Notes: generated by a model from the sequence alone, not told the origin. Shown: positions 18,207 to 28,143, counted from the first letter of the stretch. The stretch is DNA of 64,000 nt from CAVPNY01 sp963706905 (GCA_963706905.1 CAVPNY010000018.1:277313-341312); one strand, 5' to 3'. Made by a program: numbers and translations.

Positions 18207-19547
18207 ATGTTTCAGAAATCGCAGCCTTCCCATCGAAATCAGCCATCCGGCCTCGTCCGGTGGGGTCTGGTGATGCTGATGACCTGGCTGGCAGTCTCCC
18301 TGGCAGCCTGCAACCTGCCGACTGGGGGACCGGAAGAAGCTCCTCAGGCTTCGCCGACTGTCTCCATCCGGGCAGGCGCGCCGCCCGCCAGCCAAACACC
18401 AGCTGCGCCGCCTCTCCCGACGCCTGCTGACAGCAGTCCGCTGTGCCTTCCTTTCAAAGAGGGTATCAGCCTGCCAGCCACAGCGTTTGCTGAAACCCCG
18501 CAGGCTATCCTGGATTTCCTGAACGCCGGCGGCAGCGTCGCTGCTCTGGATGAGGCGCTTTACCAGGCGAACATGGCGAACCAGCCGATAGCGGTTGGCG
18601 CCATTGACCTGACCGGCGACGGCGTTCAAGATGTGGCGGTTTCGATCTATGACCAGGCCTCCACGCTGGTTCCGCCAGCCGGGAAGTTGTTGATCTATGT
18701 TTGCCAGGAGGGGGTCTACCGCTTGCTCCACCACCAGCCTTCCGCGGAGGGCATGGGCGCACCGGGCATTCGCTATCTGCAGGATCTGAACCAGGATGGT
18801 CTGGCCGAGCTGGTAGCTGGCTCGCCGGCTTGCGGCGCTTCCACCTGTTTCGAAGAGGTCAAAATTCTTAGCTGGACAGGCGCGGGCTTTGAGAACCTGC
18901 TGATCGGCTCAACGATTGAAATCCCCTCGCCGGTGATCAACTTGCTCGATTCTCAGGGAGACGGTATTTATGATCTGGAGCTGGCTGGTGGAGGCTTTGG
19001 TTCGGTTGGAGCTGGACCGCAGCGCAGCCTGTCTATGGTCTGGGCGTATAACCCTGCCACCGCTCGCTGGCAAGATCCTCAAGAGCGCCTGGAGAGCTCC
19101 AATTATCGCATCCATGTTTTACAGGATGCTGACCAGGCTGCTCTGGAACGGAAGTTTGAACAGGCGCTGCTGGGTTACGGTCAGGTGGTGGATGACGCCA
19201 GCCTGGTTGACTGGAACGAGCCGGAAGTGGAAAAACCCAATCTGGCAGCTTACGCCCTGTTCAAGATCGGTCTGACCCATTTGCTGCTGGACCAGTCTGA
19301 TCTGGCTCAGGCTGCCTTCGACCGTCAGAAGGCTGATTTCCCCCCGGATGCCCTTGGGCATGCCTATGTTGAGCTGGCTGGGGCTTTTCAAGAGGCTTTT
19401 CCGGCAGGTGGAGTGCCCAATGGCTGTGCCGCCGCCCGCCAGTATGCCGCTGATCATCCTCAGGAGATCCTGGTGCCGCTGAGTTCGGAGATGTTCGGCT
19501 ACGCCAATCCAGATTATTCGCCGCAGGATATTTGCCCTTGGGAGTAA
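18207..19547 (+). CDS. Secreted lipoprotein with FG-GAP-like segments, function unknown
   Basis: A 446-residue protein from ATG 18207. A hydrophobic signal ends in the lipobox VSLAAC, followed by a Pro/Thr/Ala-rich linker to about residue 80. The body has calcium-loop-like segments (DLTGDGVQDVAV, DLNQDGLAELVAG, DSQGDGIYDLEL) typical of FG-GAP/VCBS propellers, and a C-terminal helical part with alternating Ala/Leu helices that could be TPR-like. It is probably anchored to the outer face of the membrane. It ends about 75 bases before the insertion-sequence remnant and seems intact. Confidence 0.75.
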   Translation: MFQKSQPSHRNQPSGLVRWGLVMLMTWLAVSLAACNLPTGGPEEAPQASPTVSIRAGAPPASQTPAAPPLPTPADSSPLCLPFKEGISLPATAFAETPQAILDFLNAGGSVAALDEALYQANMANQPIAVGAIDLTGDGVQDVAVSIYDQASTLVPPAGKLLIYVCQEGVYRLLHHQPSAEGMGAPGIRYLQDLNQDGLAELVAGSPACGASTCFEEVKILSWTGAGFENLLIGSTIEIPSPVINLLDSQGDGIYDLELAGGGFGSVGAGPQRSLSMVWAYNPATARWQDPQERLESSNYRIHVLQDADQAALERKFEQALLGYGQVVDDASLVDWNEPEVEKPNLAAYALFKIGLTHLLLDQSDLAQAAFDRQKADFPPDALGHAYVELAGAFQEAFPAGGVPNGCAAARQYAADHPQEILVPLSSEMFGYANPDYSPQDICPWE

Positions 19548-19623
19548 TTTTCTGAGCTGGGTTGACCTGATCTCTGTTGTGCGGATATTAAACCAACCAC
19601 AATAATGCCCTGATCCCCTTTTC

Positions 19624-20604
19624 TCAAACTGAGGTGGTTCGTTGTACCCAGCGGAAGCCATGGCTGCCCACCCACAGCTTCAAGCGCAGGCTCTTGTGCT
19701 CGGTGCAGAAGTTGTAGACACAGCCCATCAGATACATGAGTGGCTCCAAGGTTTGCGGGTTGCGGATCAGCGCTCGACTGCGCCGTACCAAGACGGCCAA
19801 GCGAGAGCGGAAGGTGGCGTTCAGCCGCTCGATGAAAGCGGTGTTGAGCTTGGTTCCGCCATGGCTTTTTGCCAACAGGGCCTGAGCAGCTTTCAGACAG
19901 CCTTGCGCCATGCGCCGGGTGACGTCGACCACCCGCTTACCTTGGTAACGTTTGACCACCTGGCCGATGTGAATGTCTGGCCAAGGGATCAGCCAGGGAC
20001 GTCCACGTTGGCCATTCGGCAGCGGGCTGCGGAACACCAACTGCACCGCCTGGACATAGGCGATGAAGCCATCCACGCAAATCAGCAGCGGGCGAGCCAG
20101 GGCACACTGGCGAATGATCTGCATCAGGCCCAGGATCAAGTGCTCATCTCGCTTTCTGGCGATCACTCCGCCCAACCACAAACGGGTGCTCACCATGATC
20201 GCCATTGCCAGCCAGATGACCTTGCCCTGAGCTTTGACCCGGATTTCATCCGCCTGCACGTGCTCCAGGTCTCGGGGGTGTAACACTAACTGCTCATGCA
20301 CCCGCTGACAGTGTCGCCCGGCTCGCTCCTGCCAGTCCATTACTGTACGTTCATCCAGATGGAAGGCGGCAACGATGGCTTGCAGCGGACAGCCGTGCGC
20401 AATCAGGGTTACTACGATGACCATCCAATCTGCAGGATGATGCAATCGGTAGAAAGGTGTCCCGCTGGTTGCAGCAAAGGTCTTACCACATATTTTACAT
20501 TGGTAACGTGCTTCTTTTCGGCTGTGAACAACGATGTTGTTCTCGCCTACTTTACCCCTTGCGGGGCACGCCATATTCGGGCAGAATTGTTCTCGAAGGT
20601 CCAT
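19624..20604 (-). CDS. DDE transposase with N-terminal zinc ribbon
   Basis: A 326-residue transposase. The N-terminus has FCPNMACPARG and YQCKICGKTF, a zinc ribbon, followed by an HTH-like segment (IVAAFHLDERTVMDWQ). The catalytic triad is probably the Asp in QADEIR, the Asp in ICVDGF and the Glu in FIERLNATFR. The layout resembles IS1-like elements widespread in cyanobacteria and Chloroflexi; the exact family needs a database comparison. It appears complete and could be active. Confidence 0.8.
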   Translation of the reverse strand: MDLREQFCPNMACPARGKVGENNIVVHSRKEARYQCKICGKTFAATSGTPFYRLHHPADWMVIVVTLIAHGCPLQAIVAAFHLDERTVMDWQERAGRHCQRVHEQLVLHPRDLEHVQADEIRVKAQGKVIWLAMAIMVSTRLWLGGVIARKRDEHLILGLMQIIRQCALARPLLICVDGFIAYVQAVQLVFRSPLPNGQRGRPWLIPWPDIHIGQVVKRYQGKRVVDVTRRMAQGCLKAAQALLAKSHGGTKLNTAFIERLNATFRSRLAVLVRRSRALIRNPQTLEPLMYLMGCVYNFCTEHKSLRLKLWVGSHGFRWVQRTTSV

Positions 20605-20638
20605 GTGGCTTGCTCTTGTAAGGTTGTCGGACCTTTAG

Positions 20639-21181
20639 AGTATCCGCCAAAGCTTGTTGCGGCTCAATCCCTAGTTCCAGCAGAGAGCGATCCGCTCCAG
20701 CCTGGATCTGCTGGCTCAGGTTCTCGATGAGAGCTTCCGTATTGCGGACGACGTGGCTCTTGCATACCTGCTGGAACAAGCCCTGCTCATCGGCAACGGT
20801 CTTGAAAGCATCCGCATCATCTGTGACCAGGATGCGGGCATCCACGCTCTGGGCAATGGGAGCCACCCATGCTTTCAGGATTTCGGCATCTTCACCAGAC
20901 AGGTGATCGATGGTCAGCACCAAACCGCTGATGGCATCCACCGTAATCCCGATCGGCAACCATTTGCCTTTGCATTTCACACTGGTCACATCCGCTCCCA
21001 GGGCTCGGGTGCGATAGCCTTCCAGGAAATGCTCGCATTTCATCCCGGGAACCCGTTCCGCTGTGCTCTGCACCGCCCGATACACTGTCGCTTTGCACAT
21101 CCAGACCCCTAAGGCGCTCAGCACCAACGCTACCGCTCCATATATGTTACAATAAAACCATTCAATGGGGCAATCCGAATC
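20639..21181 (-). pseudogene. Truncated transposase interrupted by the neighbouring element
   Basis: About 180 codons of a second DDE-type transposase. An in-frame stop precedes codon 21181 and no proper start follows except a TTG at 21127. Recognisable segments are RALGADVTSVKCKGKWLPIG (first Asp), VDAISGLVLTIDHL, ILVTDDADAFK (second Asp) and VCKSHVVRNTEALIE. The third catalytic residue and the C-terminus are missing because the frame enters the other element's end. It is a dead remnant. Confidence 0.7.
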
Positions 21182-21277
21182 TTACCAAAAACCAGAAGGA
21201 AGGCGACCGCTTGGCTGCGTTTCTCCCATTAATCCCAATCAGCATCCTGGCATATCCTTTCCTGGGGAGGGAACATT

Positions 21278-22484
21278 ATGCGTAATCTCCGCGTGACCGG
21301 TAACCGCTGGCCGGTTATTTTTTTTGTCCTGATCGTCATTTCGATGACAGTCTCCATGCCTGCCCTGGCGATGGGCGAGCCAAACTCCACTCGCTGATCC
21401 CTGGGTAACTTCGACGGTCGATACCCTGGAGGGAGGCGGCTCCCTGTCGTTAGCGGTCGATGCGAATGGTCGCCCGCATGCCAGTTATTTTGGCAACAAA
21501 AACGATACGGATACCTCGCCATTTGGGCTCAAATATGCCCGCTGGAACGGGGCGAAGTGGGTGATCACCTACATCGAGGATGTTGGGCGCACTATAGCAG
21601 AGACTTCCATTGCTCTGGATTCTCAAGGCAACCCGCATATCAGTTATTTTACGATGCCCAGCCGCAACCTGCAATACGCCCATTTCGACGGTCAGAACTG
21701 GACCACCGAAGTTGTGGTTGCAGTGGGAGATGTGGGGGTCACGAACTCACTGCGCCTGGACAGCGATGACCTGCCGCGTATCGCTTACTGGGACGAGACC
21801 TTGCAACGCGTACGCTATGCTCGTTTCGATGGCAATCAGTGGAATTTCTCGACAGTGGAAGACCTGGATTGCATATCACCCCTGCCCAAGCGGGTCTCCC
21901 TGGCGCTGGACTCGAAAAATCGCCCGCATGTTACCTACCATGATTGCTCAGCCCAAACTGCATTGAAATATGCCGTCCAGGTAAATGGTGTTTGGACGGA
22001 TGAAGTGGTGGAGACCGGTATCAACAGCGGCCTGAGCAGCTCGATCGAAATGGATAGCCAGGACAAACCTCACATCAGCTATCGCTCAGGAAACACGGCT
22101 GGCGGCTTGATGTACGCATATTTTGATGGCACTAAATGGCAGTACAGCCCGCGCATCGATAATGACTTCTGGTATGGGAATTCCACCTCGCTCGAGCTGG
22201 ACCCTGGGCGCCACCCGCGCATCGCATATACTTTCTGGCCCCCCCGGGACGAGCCAATTACGCGGGAATTTCGCTTTGCGTATCTGAGCGGTGCTCAGCG
22301 CACCACCGAAGTGATTGACACGGCTGCTCCCGCCAGCCAGGAGGCGGATATCGCCCTGGCGATCGATGCTGACGGGAATTACCATGTTATCTATTGGGAT
22401 AACGTCACCGACCGTTTAGAATATGGAAAACGCGGACCGCTGAACCAGAGCCTGCTGCTACCGCTCCTGTTTGGCAAACCTTAG
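21278..22484 (+). CDS. Secreted BNR-like repeat protein, frameshifted
   Basis: ATG 21278 has GGGGAGGGA upstream and encodes a signal peptide ending MPALAMG. The first frame stops at about 21396, but the next frame continues directly (from about DPWVTSTVDTL), implying a one-base insertion near 21388-21395. The mature part has about six repeats of a 45-50-residue unit (SLALDSKNRPHVTYHD, SIEMDSQDKPHISYR, and so on). Each is a beta-propeller-type blade with Asp-box-like character. It ends in LLLPLLFGKP, a hydrophobic tail also seen on other exported proteins here. It is likely cell-surface or extracellular; the ligand is unknown. Confidence 0.7.
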
Positions 22485-22521
22485 CGATCCAACTGCAGAT
22501 CATATCGCCAGGGAGAATACG

Positions 22522-23079
22522 ATGCTTTTCATCCTTTCCAATGTCACTGTACTGATCAGCGCCCTTCTGGAAGGCGGAGAGGGGGAGCCAACCATCCCGG
22601 TATATCAGCTCGCCAGCCTGTACTGGTGGGGCGCCTTGTTATTAATCAGCCTGATGGTTTTCATCGCCTGGCTGCTCATCACCTGGCAAGCCCGCTATTT
22701 TGATCGGCAGCTGGCTGGCTCCCCGGCTGCTCATCATCCAGCGGAAGCAATCCAGGCTGCTCCGAGCCGAGCGGAAGAGGTCAGCCCGTCCACTACGCAG
22801 TTCGCTCCTTTTCCAGTCGATTCCCTAACCCCTGATGACCTGACTTTAATCGAAGGCATTGGCCCGGTGATATCTCGCCTGCTGCAGTCAAAGGGGATCA
22901 CTACTTACGCCAGGCTTGCCCAGGCCGATCCGCAGGATCTCAACCGATTTATGAAGGAAGCCAACCTGCGCCTGGCGAATACCAGCACCTGGTCGGAGCA
23001 AGCTCGCATTGCCGCTTCTGGAGATTTTGACGCTTTGCGCACCTACCAAACCCGCCTGAAAGGCGGGCGTGAAGTATAA
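22522..23079 (+). CDS. Membrane protein with C-terminal helix-hairpin-helix domain
   Basis: A 185-residue protein from ATG 22522 (AGGGAG upstream). Two hydrophobic segments lie in the first 65 residues, then a low-complexity linker, then a helix-hairpin-helix module (DDLTLIEGIGPVISRLLQSKG, then TYARLAQADP) resembling those fused to ribosomal protein L21-like or DUF4332 proteins. Such modules usually bind DNA or other proteins. The next gene encodes a second such protein 32 bases downstream, so they are probably an operon pair. Confidence 0.7.
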   Translation: MLFILSNVTVLISALLEGGEGEPTIPVYQLASLYWWGALLLISLMVFIAWLLITWQARYFDRQLAGSPAAHHPAEAIQAAPSRAEEVSPSTTQFAPFPVDSLTPDDLTLIEGIGPVISRLLQSKGITTYARLAQADPQDLNRFMKEANLRLANTSTWSEQARIAASGDFDALRTYQTRLKGGREV

Positions 23080-23111
23080 TTTTCATTAATAAACAAAAGA
23101 GGAGATTGACC

Positions 23112-23516
23112 ATGGCACCTATCAAGAAAATTGAAGGTATCGGCGAAAAGCACGGCACCCAGCTCAAGATGATCGGCATCGGAACCGTTGAGGCATTGCT
23201 CGAGCGCGGCGCTTCTGTCAAAGGTCGTCAGGAAATTGCTGAGAAATCCAGTATTAACGAACATTTGATCCTGGAGTGGGTTAATCGGGCTGACCTGTTC
23301 CGGGTGAAAGGCGTTGGCGAGGAATATTCTGATCTGCTGGAGGCTTCTGGCGTCGATACGGTCGTCGAGCTGGCTCAGCGCAAGGCAGAAAACCTCTTCG
23401 AAAAGATGGTCGCCGTGAACCAAGAGAAGAAGCTGGTCCGCAAACTGCCCACCTTGGCGCAAGTTTCCTCCTGGGTGGAGCAGAGCAAGAAGCTCCCCCG
23501 GATCGTAACCCACTGA
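23112..23516 (+). CDS. DUF4332 helix-hairpin-helix protein
   Basis: A 134-residue protein from ATG 23112 with AGAGGAG upstream. It contains two helix-hairpin-helix-like repeats (IEGIGEKHGTQLK and VKGVGEEYSDLLEASG), the layout of DUF4332. It is soluble with no signal peptide. Its function is unknown; nonspecific nucleic-acid binding is the family's likely property. It pairs with the upstream membrane HhH protein. Confidence 0.8.
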   Translation: MAPIKKIEGIGEKHGTQLKMIGIGTVEALLERGASVKGRQEIAEKSSINEHLILEWVNRADLFRVKGVGEEYSDLLEASGVDTVVELAQRKAENLFEKMVAVNQEKKLVRKLPTLAQVSSWVEQSKKLPRIVTH

Positions 23517-23549
23517 TCGAGCAGCATTTTTACAGTGTACTCTCTCGAT

Positions 23550-23577
23550 TTTACCGGTGCAGGCTTGCACCGGTAAA
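23550..23577. terminator. Perfect 12-bp hairpin after the DUF4332 gene
   Basis: TTTACCGGTGCA and TGCACCGGTAAA pair perfectly around GGCT. Another CACCGG follows at 23585. The T run after it is interrupted (TCTGTTT), so terminator strength is uncertain. Confidence 0.55.
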
Positions 23578-23612
23578 TCTGTTTCACCGGTTTGCTCCCT
23601 GGTCTCCAGACG

Positions 23613-24299
23613 ATGAAATTCCAACGCGCTTCCTTGGAGACTTGCGCCCAAGCCGACGGCGCAGTGGTAGCGATCGATGTGCTGCGGGCTTTCTCCACCG
23701 CCGCCTACGCTTTTGCTGCTGGCATTGATGCGATCATCCTGGTCAGCACGGTCGAAGAAGCCCTGGCGCTGCGCCAGGAGCTGCCCGGCTCGCTGGTAAT
23801 GGGCGAAAATCTTGGCCTGCGCATTCCCGAATTTGATTTTGGCAACTCACCGCCGCAATTCGATGGGTTGGATCTCAGCGGGCGTACCTTGATCCAGCGC
23901 ACCTCTGCCGGCACGCAGGGAGTGGTGCGCAGCCAGAAAGCCGATCCCTTGCTGGCGGCCAGCTTCTGTAACGCCCGCGCTACGGCCGCGTTCCTGCGCA
24001 GGGCAGCGCCGGCCGAGCTGACCTTCGTCATTACAGACTCGCGCCCCGGAGGTTACGGCGACGAGGACGCCGCCTGCGCGGATTACATGGAAGCGTTGCT
24101 CACTGGTGGAGCGCCTGATCTGCAGCCCTTGCTGGAACGCGTGCGAAATTCGAAACCAGGACGCCAGTTCAGCGATCCACTTTCGCCAGATTTCCCCCTG
24201 CAAGACCTGGAATACTGCCTGCAGGTTGATCGCTTTGCCTTTGCCATGCAGGTTGAGCGGGTGGGGGGCTTGCATATCCTTCGCCCGGGTTACCTATAA
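23613..24299 (+). CDS. comB: ComB-family 2-phosphosulfolactate phosphatase
   Basis: A 228-residue protein from ATG 23613. Family signatures are VVAIDVLRAFSTAAYAFAAG (residues about 18-37), MGENLGL, FDFGNSPPQF, RTSAGTQGV and DSRPGGYGDEDAA. ComB dephosphorylates 2-phosphosulfolactate to sulfolactate in coenzyme M synthesis; many bacteria carry homologues with no coenzyme M pathway. No comA, comC or other sulfonate gene is nearby, so its physiological substrate is open. Confidence 0.88.
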   Translation: MKFQRASLETCAQADGAVVAIDVLRAFSTAAYAFAAGIDAIILVSTVEEALALRQELPGSLVMGENLGLRIPEFDFGNSPPQFDGLDLSGRTLIQRTSAGTQGVVRSQKADPLLAASFCNARATAAFLRRAAPAELTFVITDSRPGGYGDEDAACADYMEALLTGGAPDLQPLLERVRNSKPGRQFSDPLSPDFPLQDLEYCLQVDRFAFAMQVERVGGLHILRPGYL

Positions 24300-24364
24300 T
24301 TTGTGTTATCCTTATCCGAATTCTATTCAATCGTTCGTATCACCCGAAAAGCCAGGAGACGATC

Positions 24365-24808
24365 ATGCAATTGCCCGATTACATTCCCTTAGCCGAGGTG
24401 CAGCGCGTGTGCCAGGAGCTGGGCCTGCGTGACTGGACCACGCTCTCAGAAGCCGTTGTCTTGCCCGAGGAGGCTGCTACTATCCGCAACCTGATCGGCG
24501 GTGAGGCCTTGCTGATCTCCCCCGAGGAGTTCCAGGCTGGCCTGGAGGTCGAGCTGGAGCACGGCGTGCGTTTCCCTGATACCAATGTCACCAATAATCA
24601 CCCTGTCCTGACCGGAAAGATTGTTCTCGCCCATCTCAAGGAAATGCTCGATTATTACCGCCGCCTGGAAATCGCCGAGCTGGAAGGCGACCTGCTCAAG
24701 GCGGTCAAGAACGGCGACTCGGAGAAAGCCACCTCCAAATACAAACGTCTGGCTGCCGTCCGCCTGGCCCTGGCGCTGCATGAAGCCCAACAGCTAGATC
24801 AGTATTAA
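24365..24808 (+). CDS. DUF5661-like protein
   Basis: A 147-residue soluble protein from ATG 24365 (CCAGGAGAC upstream). The central block VRFPDTNVTNNHPVLTGKIV followed by AHLKE and YYxxLE is typical of DUF5661, an uncharacterised family. It ends 5 bases before the large phospholipase-like gene, suggesting coupling to it. Confidence 0.7.
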   Translation: MQLPDYIPLAEVQRVCQELGLRDWTTLSEAVVLPEEAATIRNLIGGEALLISPEEFQAGLEVELEHGVRFPDTNVTNNHPVLTGKIVLAHLKEMLDYYRRLEIAELEGDLLKAVKNGDSEKATSKYKRLAAVRLALALHEAQQLDQY

Positions 24809-24813
24809 GTCAT

Positions 24814-27800
24814 ATGGACCGTATCCAATCGCCTACCTGGCGCGCGATTGCGACGGGCGCTCTTTATTATGGGGTGGGGGCCGTCTTGGGCGCGCTCTTC
24901 AGCTATCTTCTAATTCGTTTTGGCGTCCTGAATCTGCTGTTTTTCTGGGTCCCTGAAGATCAGCCTCTGGTAGAAGCGCTGACCGGCCTATTCGCTGTCT
25001 TGATCGGCATCGGAATCGGGGGTGGTATAGCAGGTGCGCTGGGCGGGCAGGCATTAGCGCGCATCGATCCTCTTTATACACGCCGGAAATACATGTGGCG
25101 CAGCGGGATTGCTATTGGCTTGACCCTGGGTTTGCTCTCCATACTGCTGATCCTCCTGACAGCCCTGGTTGGATTGTACAACCCTGGCTCGACTCGCGAG
25201 CCCTGGGCATTCATCGCCCTGTTCGCCATCTATGGCCTGCTCTACGGGTTAGTCTCAGGATTGATCCTGGGTTTTTCGACGGTGCGCTTGCGGGATTCCT
25301 GGCGGGTGATCCTGGCTTCTCTGGTTGGCTTTACGCTGGGGGGCGCCCTCTTCGGTTACGGGATGTGGCGATATTTCGTCAACGCCAGCGAGAATCGCTC
25401 CTTGACCAGCAGCCTGATCGGTTTGATGGTGCTTTGGTTCTTGATGTTCGCCCTGGGAGGGGCTTTCCTGGGCTGGGCGTACAGCTCGATCGGTTTCCGG
25501 CGCGGGCTGGCGCGTGGCATGGAAAAACCCTTGCCGAAGCTTATCCGGGCTGCCTTTATCGTCGTTGGCGTTGTCCTGGTGCTCACGCTAATTGGAAACT
25601 TTCGCCAGATCATCGACTTCGTCACTATCCAGCCCGGCTCGCTCTCGGTGCAGCTGCCGATCCACACCCTGGGCGTCCACTGGGATGAGCCACGCCGGGT
25701 TTCCCTGGTCCTGGATGGCCCGGCGGCAGGTTATGCGCTGGCTTCCGGCGCATCCAGCCAGGCGTTAGTCTGGGCTGCTCAAGAGACTGGGTACCAGGAA
25801 GTGTTCCTGGCCTGGATCACCGGCAGCCTGGAACCCGGTAGGACGGATGTTTCACAGATCAACATCTCCAACAGCCCCACCGACTCGAGTTATCCGCAAG
25901 TTGTGCTCGACGGCACGGGCATTGCCCATGTGGTGTGGTCTGAATCCAGCCAGGCTGGCAGCCAGATCCTGTACGCGCGCTGCGACTTACAGGGCTGCTC
26001 CGCGCCTGAGCCGCTCTCCAACGCTGCTGAGCTGGAATGTCTCCAGGGTGTGAGCGACCACGTTTTCCCCGCCATCGCCATTGACCGGCAGGATCAATTG
26101 CTGGTAACCTGGGAGGCAGAAGGCAATCTGCCCTTTGTCGATTGGCCGGCTGCTGAGAGCCCGCCAGATTCTCCCGCCGGCTGTGTCCCGGGGGTGAATG
26201 TGCAAGAGGAAGGTCCGCTGCTGGTCGATCTGGCCGGTGGGGAGGCGGGTGAGTATTCCCTGGCATATAGCGCCAGTGGAATGGTCTTTTCCCAGGCCTT
26301 CTCTGGGGGCACCTGGGATGCCAGCCCTCAAATGCTTGGGAATGGTGCTGCGGCTGACGTCTACGCTGACCAGGGGGGAGCTTTCCAGTATGCCTGGTGT
26401 GCGCCAGACAGGTTGGTGAACTATCAGGCGCAGGGCGGCCTGGTTGAGCGGCTCTCCTTCCCGCCTTGTATCACCCGTCCGGCTCTGGTGCAGGGCGCCT
26501 CTGGACAGATGCACCTGCTGTGGTATTCCGACCAGGTCCAGACTATTTTTGGAAAGATCAATCCAGGTCAGTTTCTTTATGAGAGCCTGCGTACACCTGA
26601 AGGCTGGTCTGAAGCGGCCACGGTCGCTCAAACTGCAATTGCTTCCCAACCGGTTCTGGCGGCGCAGCCAGGCGGTGACCTGTACATGGTCTGGACGGAT
26701 AGCCAGGAGGGTTCACCATCTTTGGAATTTGCCACCCAACCTGATTACCAGTGTTCGGAGATGAATCTGTCCCCGATTGGGCAGGTCATCTTGGAGGTGG
26801 CGCAGGATGAGCAGTGGCGTTCAGCCGAGTTCCCGGTGCCGTTCTGCCAGAACCGCTTCCTGGGGTTTATCTACATGCCCAATCCCGAGCCAGCCTTCAG
26901 TGACATCCCACCCACTCCCAATGGCGGTTTTGACCGGGTGGATGGTATCGCCAGCTTGGTGCGCTATGAGCTGGATTTTGTCACCATGCAGTATGATCCG
27001 GATGAGAATAACACCAATCCCGGCAGTGTGCTGGCAGTTGAGATCGCCGATCTTTACCGGCAGATCAAGGAGAATCCTTCCCGCTATCCGCGTGGATTGA
27101 CAGTGCGCGTCCTGCTTGGAAATTACCCGGAGCTCTCGAATTTCGTGTGGGGCGAGCAAATCTACGATGCCATCGCTGACCTGCAAGAAGCGGGCGTGGA
27201 GGAGATGGTCAACGAGCAAATCGGTTGGAAGCTGGAAGTCGCCAATTATGAAGGTACGTTCCCACACGCCCACACCAAGTTCATCGTGATCGATGGAGCG
27301 TATGTCATGGGCGCGGGCTTTAACTACGGCTACCTGCACCTGCCGCGCGAGCATGCCTCCAACAAAGGCGATAATCTCAACGACCTGGCGTTGATCATCC
27401 AGGGGCCAATCGCCCAGGATGCGCTGGCAGCGTATGGCGATCTGTGGGACGGCGGCAATCAGGTCCACTGCGCCGATCTCACCTCAGGCAATCCTGAAAT
27501 TTGGCAGGTCACCTGTGAGCACCGGGTGGCCTCGATCAGCCATCTTCCGGAGGTGATGATGTTCTCCCCGCAAAATGTGGAAACCAATTCATTCTCTCTT
27601 TTCAGGAACTATAACCATAAAGTAGGCGACCAGGCGATCGCGGCCACACTCGCCTCCGCCCAGGCCACCCTGGATATCTTCGAGGTGAATTTCTCACTCG
27701 AATTGATCTGCATGCTGGATCTGCTCAACGACGATGTTTGCGATTACGATAACCGCCTGCCATACCTGGATTCGATCATGACCGCCGTCGAGCAAAACGA

Positions 27801-28143
27801 TGTCAAGGTGCGCGTGCTGGTGGAGAAATCTGGCTCGAATGGCCTGGAAAACCGGGTTACTTTCAAGGAGTTTGAGCGCGAGCTGGAGCGGCGCGGCCTG
27901 GCGGATAATGTTGAGCTGCGCTGGTTCAAAGACCGCATGCACACCAAAGCGGTATTAATCGACGACGAGCTGTTGTTTGTCGGCAGCCAGAACTTCCATT
28001 ACAGCGCCTGGGGGGACCGTGGGCTGGCAGAATACAGCGTGGTCAGCGATGATCCGCAGGCGGTCGAGACTTTCCGGAATATGTATAACTACTACTGGGA
28101 TATGGCCATTCCCTTTGAGTTTGAGGAGACCGCCTCGCAGTAA
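24814..28143 (+). CDS. Large membrane protein with C-terminal phospholipase D-like domain
   Basis: A 1109-residue protein. About seven hydrophobic segments cover residues 10-275. A beta-rich part (about 290-660) with repeated VVLDGTGIAHVVWSES-like units resembles BNR propellers. The last 400 residues form a phospholipase D-like domain with two HKD motifs, HTKFIVID at about 820 and HTKAVLID at about 1043, each followed by a G[AS]xNF-type segment. HKD pairs catalyse phosphodiester cleavage or transfer. The PLD domain most likely faces outside with the propeller. The substrate (lipid or nucleic acid) is unknown. Confidence 0.8.
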   Translation: MDRIQSPTWRAIATGALYYGVGAVLGALFSYLLIRFGVLNLLFFWVPEDQPLVEALTGLFAVLIGIGIGGGIAGALGGQALARIDPLYTRRKYMWRSGIAIGLTLGLLSILLILLTALVGLYNPGSTREPWAFIALFAIYGLLYGLVSGLILGFSTVRLRDSWRVILASLVGFTLGGALFGYGMWRYFVNASENRSLTSSLIGLMVLWFLMFALGGAFLGWAYSSIGFRRGLARGMEKPLPKLIRAAFIVVGVVLVLTLIGNFRQIIDFVTIQPGSLSVQLPIHTLGVHWDEPRRVSLVLDGPAAGYALASGASSQALVWAAQETGYQEVFLAWITGSLEPGRTDVSQINISNSPTDSSYPQVVLDGTGIAHVVWSESSQAGSQILYARCDLQGCSAPEPLSNAAELECLQGVSDHVFPAIAIDRQDQLLVTWEAEGNLPFVDWPAAESPPDSPAGCVPGVNVQEEGPLLVDLAGGEAGEYSLAYSASGMVFSQAFSGGTWDASPQMLGNGAAADVYADQGGAFQYAWCAPDRLVNYQAQGGLVERLSFPPCITRPALVQGASGQMHLLWYSDQVQTIFGKINPGQFLYESLRTPEGWSEAATVAQTAIASQPVLAAQPGGDLYMVWTDSQEGSPSLEFATQPDYQCSEMNLSPIGQVILEVAQDEQWRSAEFPVPFCQNRFLGFIYMPNPEPAFSDIPPTPNGGFDRVDGIASLVRYELDFVTMQYDPDENNTNPGSVLAVEIADLYRQIKENPSRYPRGLTVRVLLGNYPELSNFVWGEQIYDAIADLQEAGVEEMVNEQIGWKLEVANYEGTFPHAHTKFIVIDGAYVMGAGFNYGYLHLPREHASNKGDNLNDLALIIQGPIAQDALAAYGDLWDGGNQVHCADLTSGNPEIWQVTCEHRVASISHLPEVMMFSPQNVETNSFSLFRNYNHKVGDQAIAATLASAQATLDIFEVNFSLELICMLDLLNDDVCDYDNRLPYLDSIMTAVEQNDVKVRVLVEKSGSNGLENRVTFKEFERELERRGLADNVELRWFKDRMHTKAVLIDDELLFVGSQNFHYSAWGDRGLAEYSVVSDDPQAVETFRNMYNYYWDMAIPFEFEETASQ

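Larger units (their letters stand above)
19560..21240 (-). mobile_element. Nested insertion-sequence remnants
   Basis: An intact DDE transposase gene (19624-20604) lies inside, or abuts, a truncated second transposase (20639-21181) on the same strand. The coding frame of the second changes into unrelated sequence at about 20639, exactly where the first element's upstream region begins. I could not find convincing terminal inverted repeats, so the outer limits are approximate. Confidence 0.6.

Noticed and set aside
19642..20283. Plus-strand 213-codon ORF opposite the transposase
   Set aside because: Antisense shadow; the minus frame has the zinc ribbon and DDE motifs.
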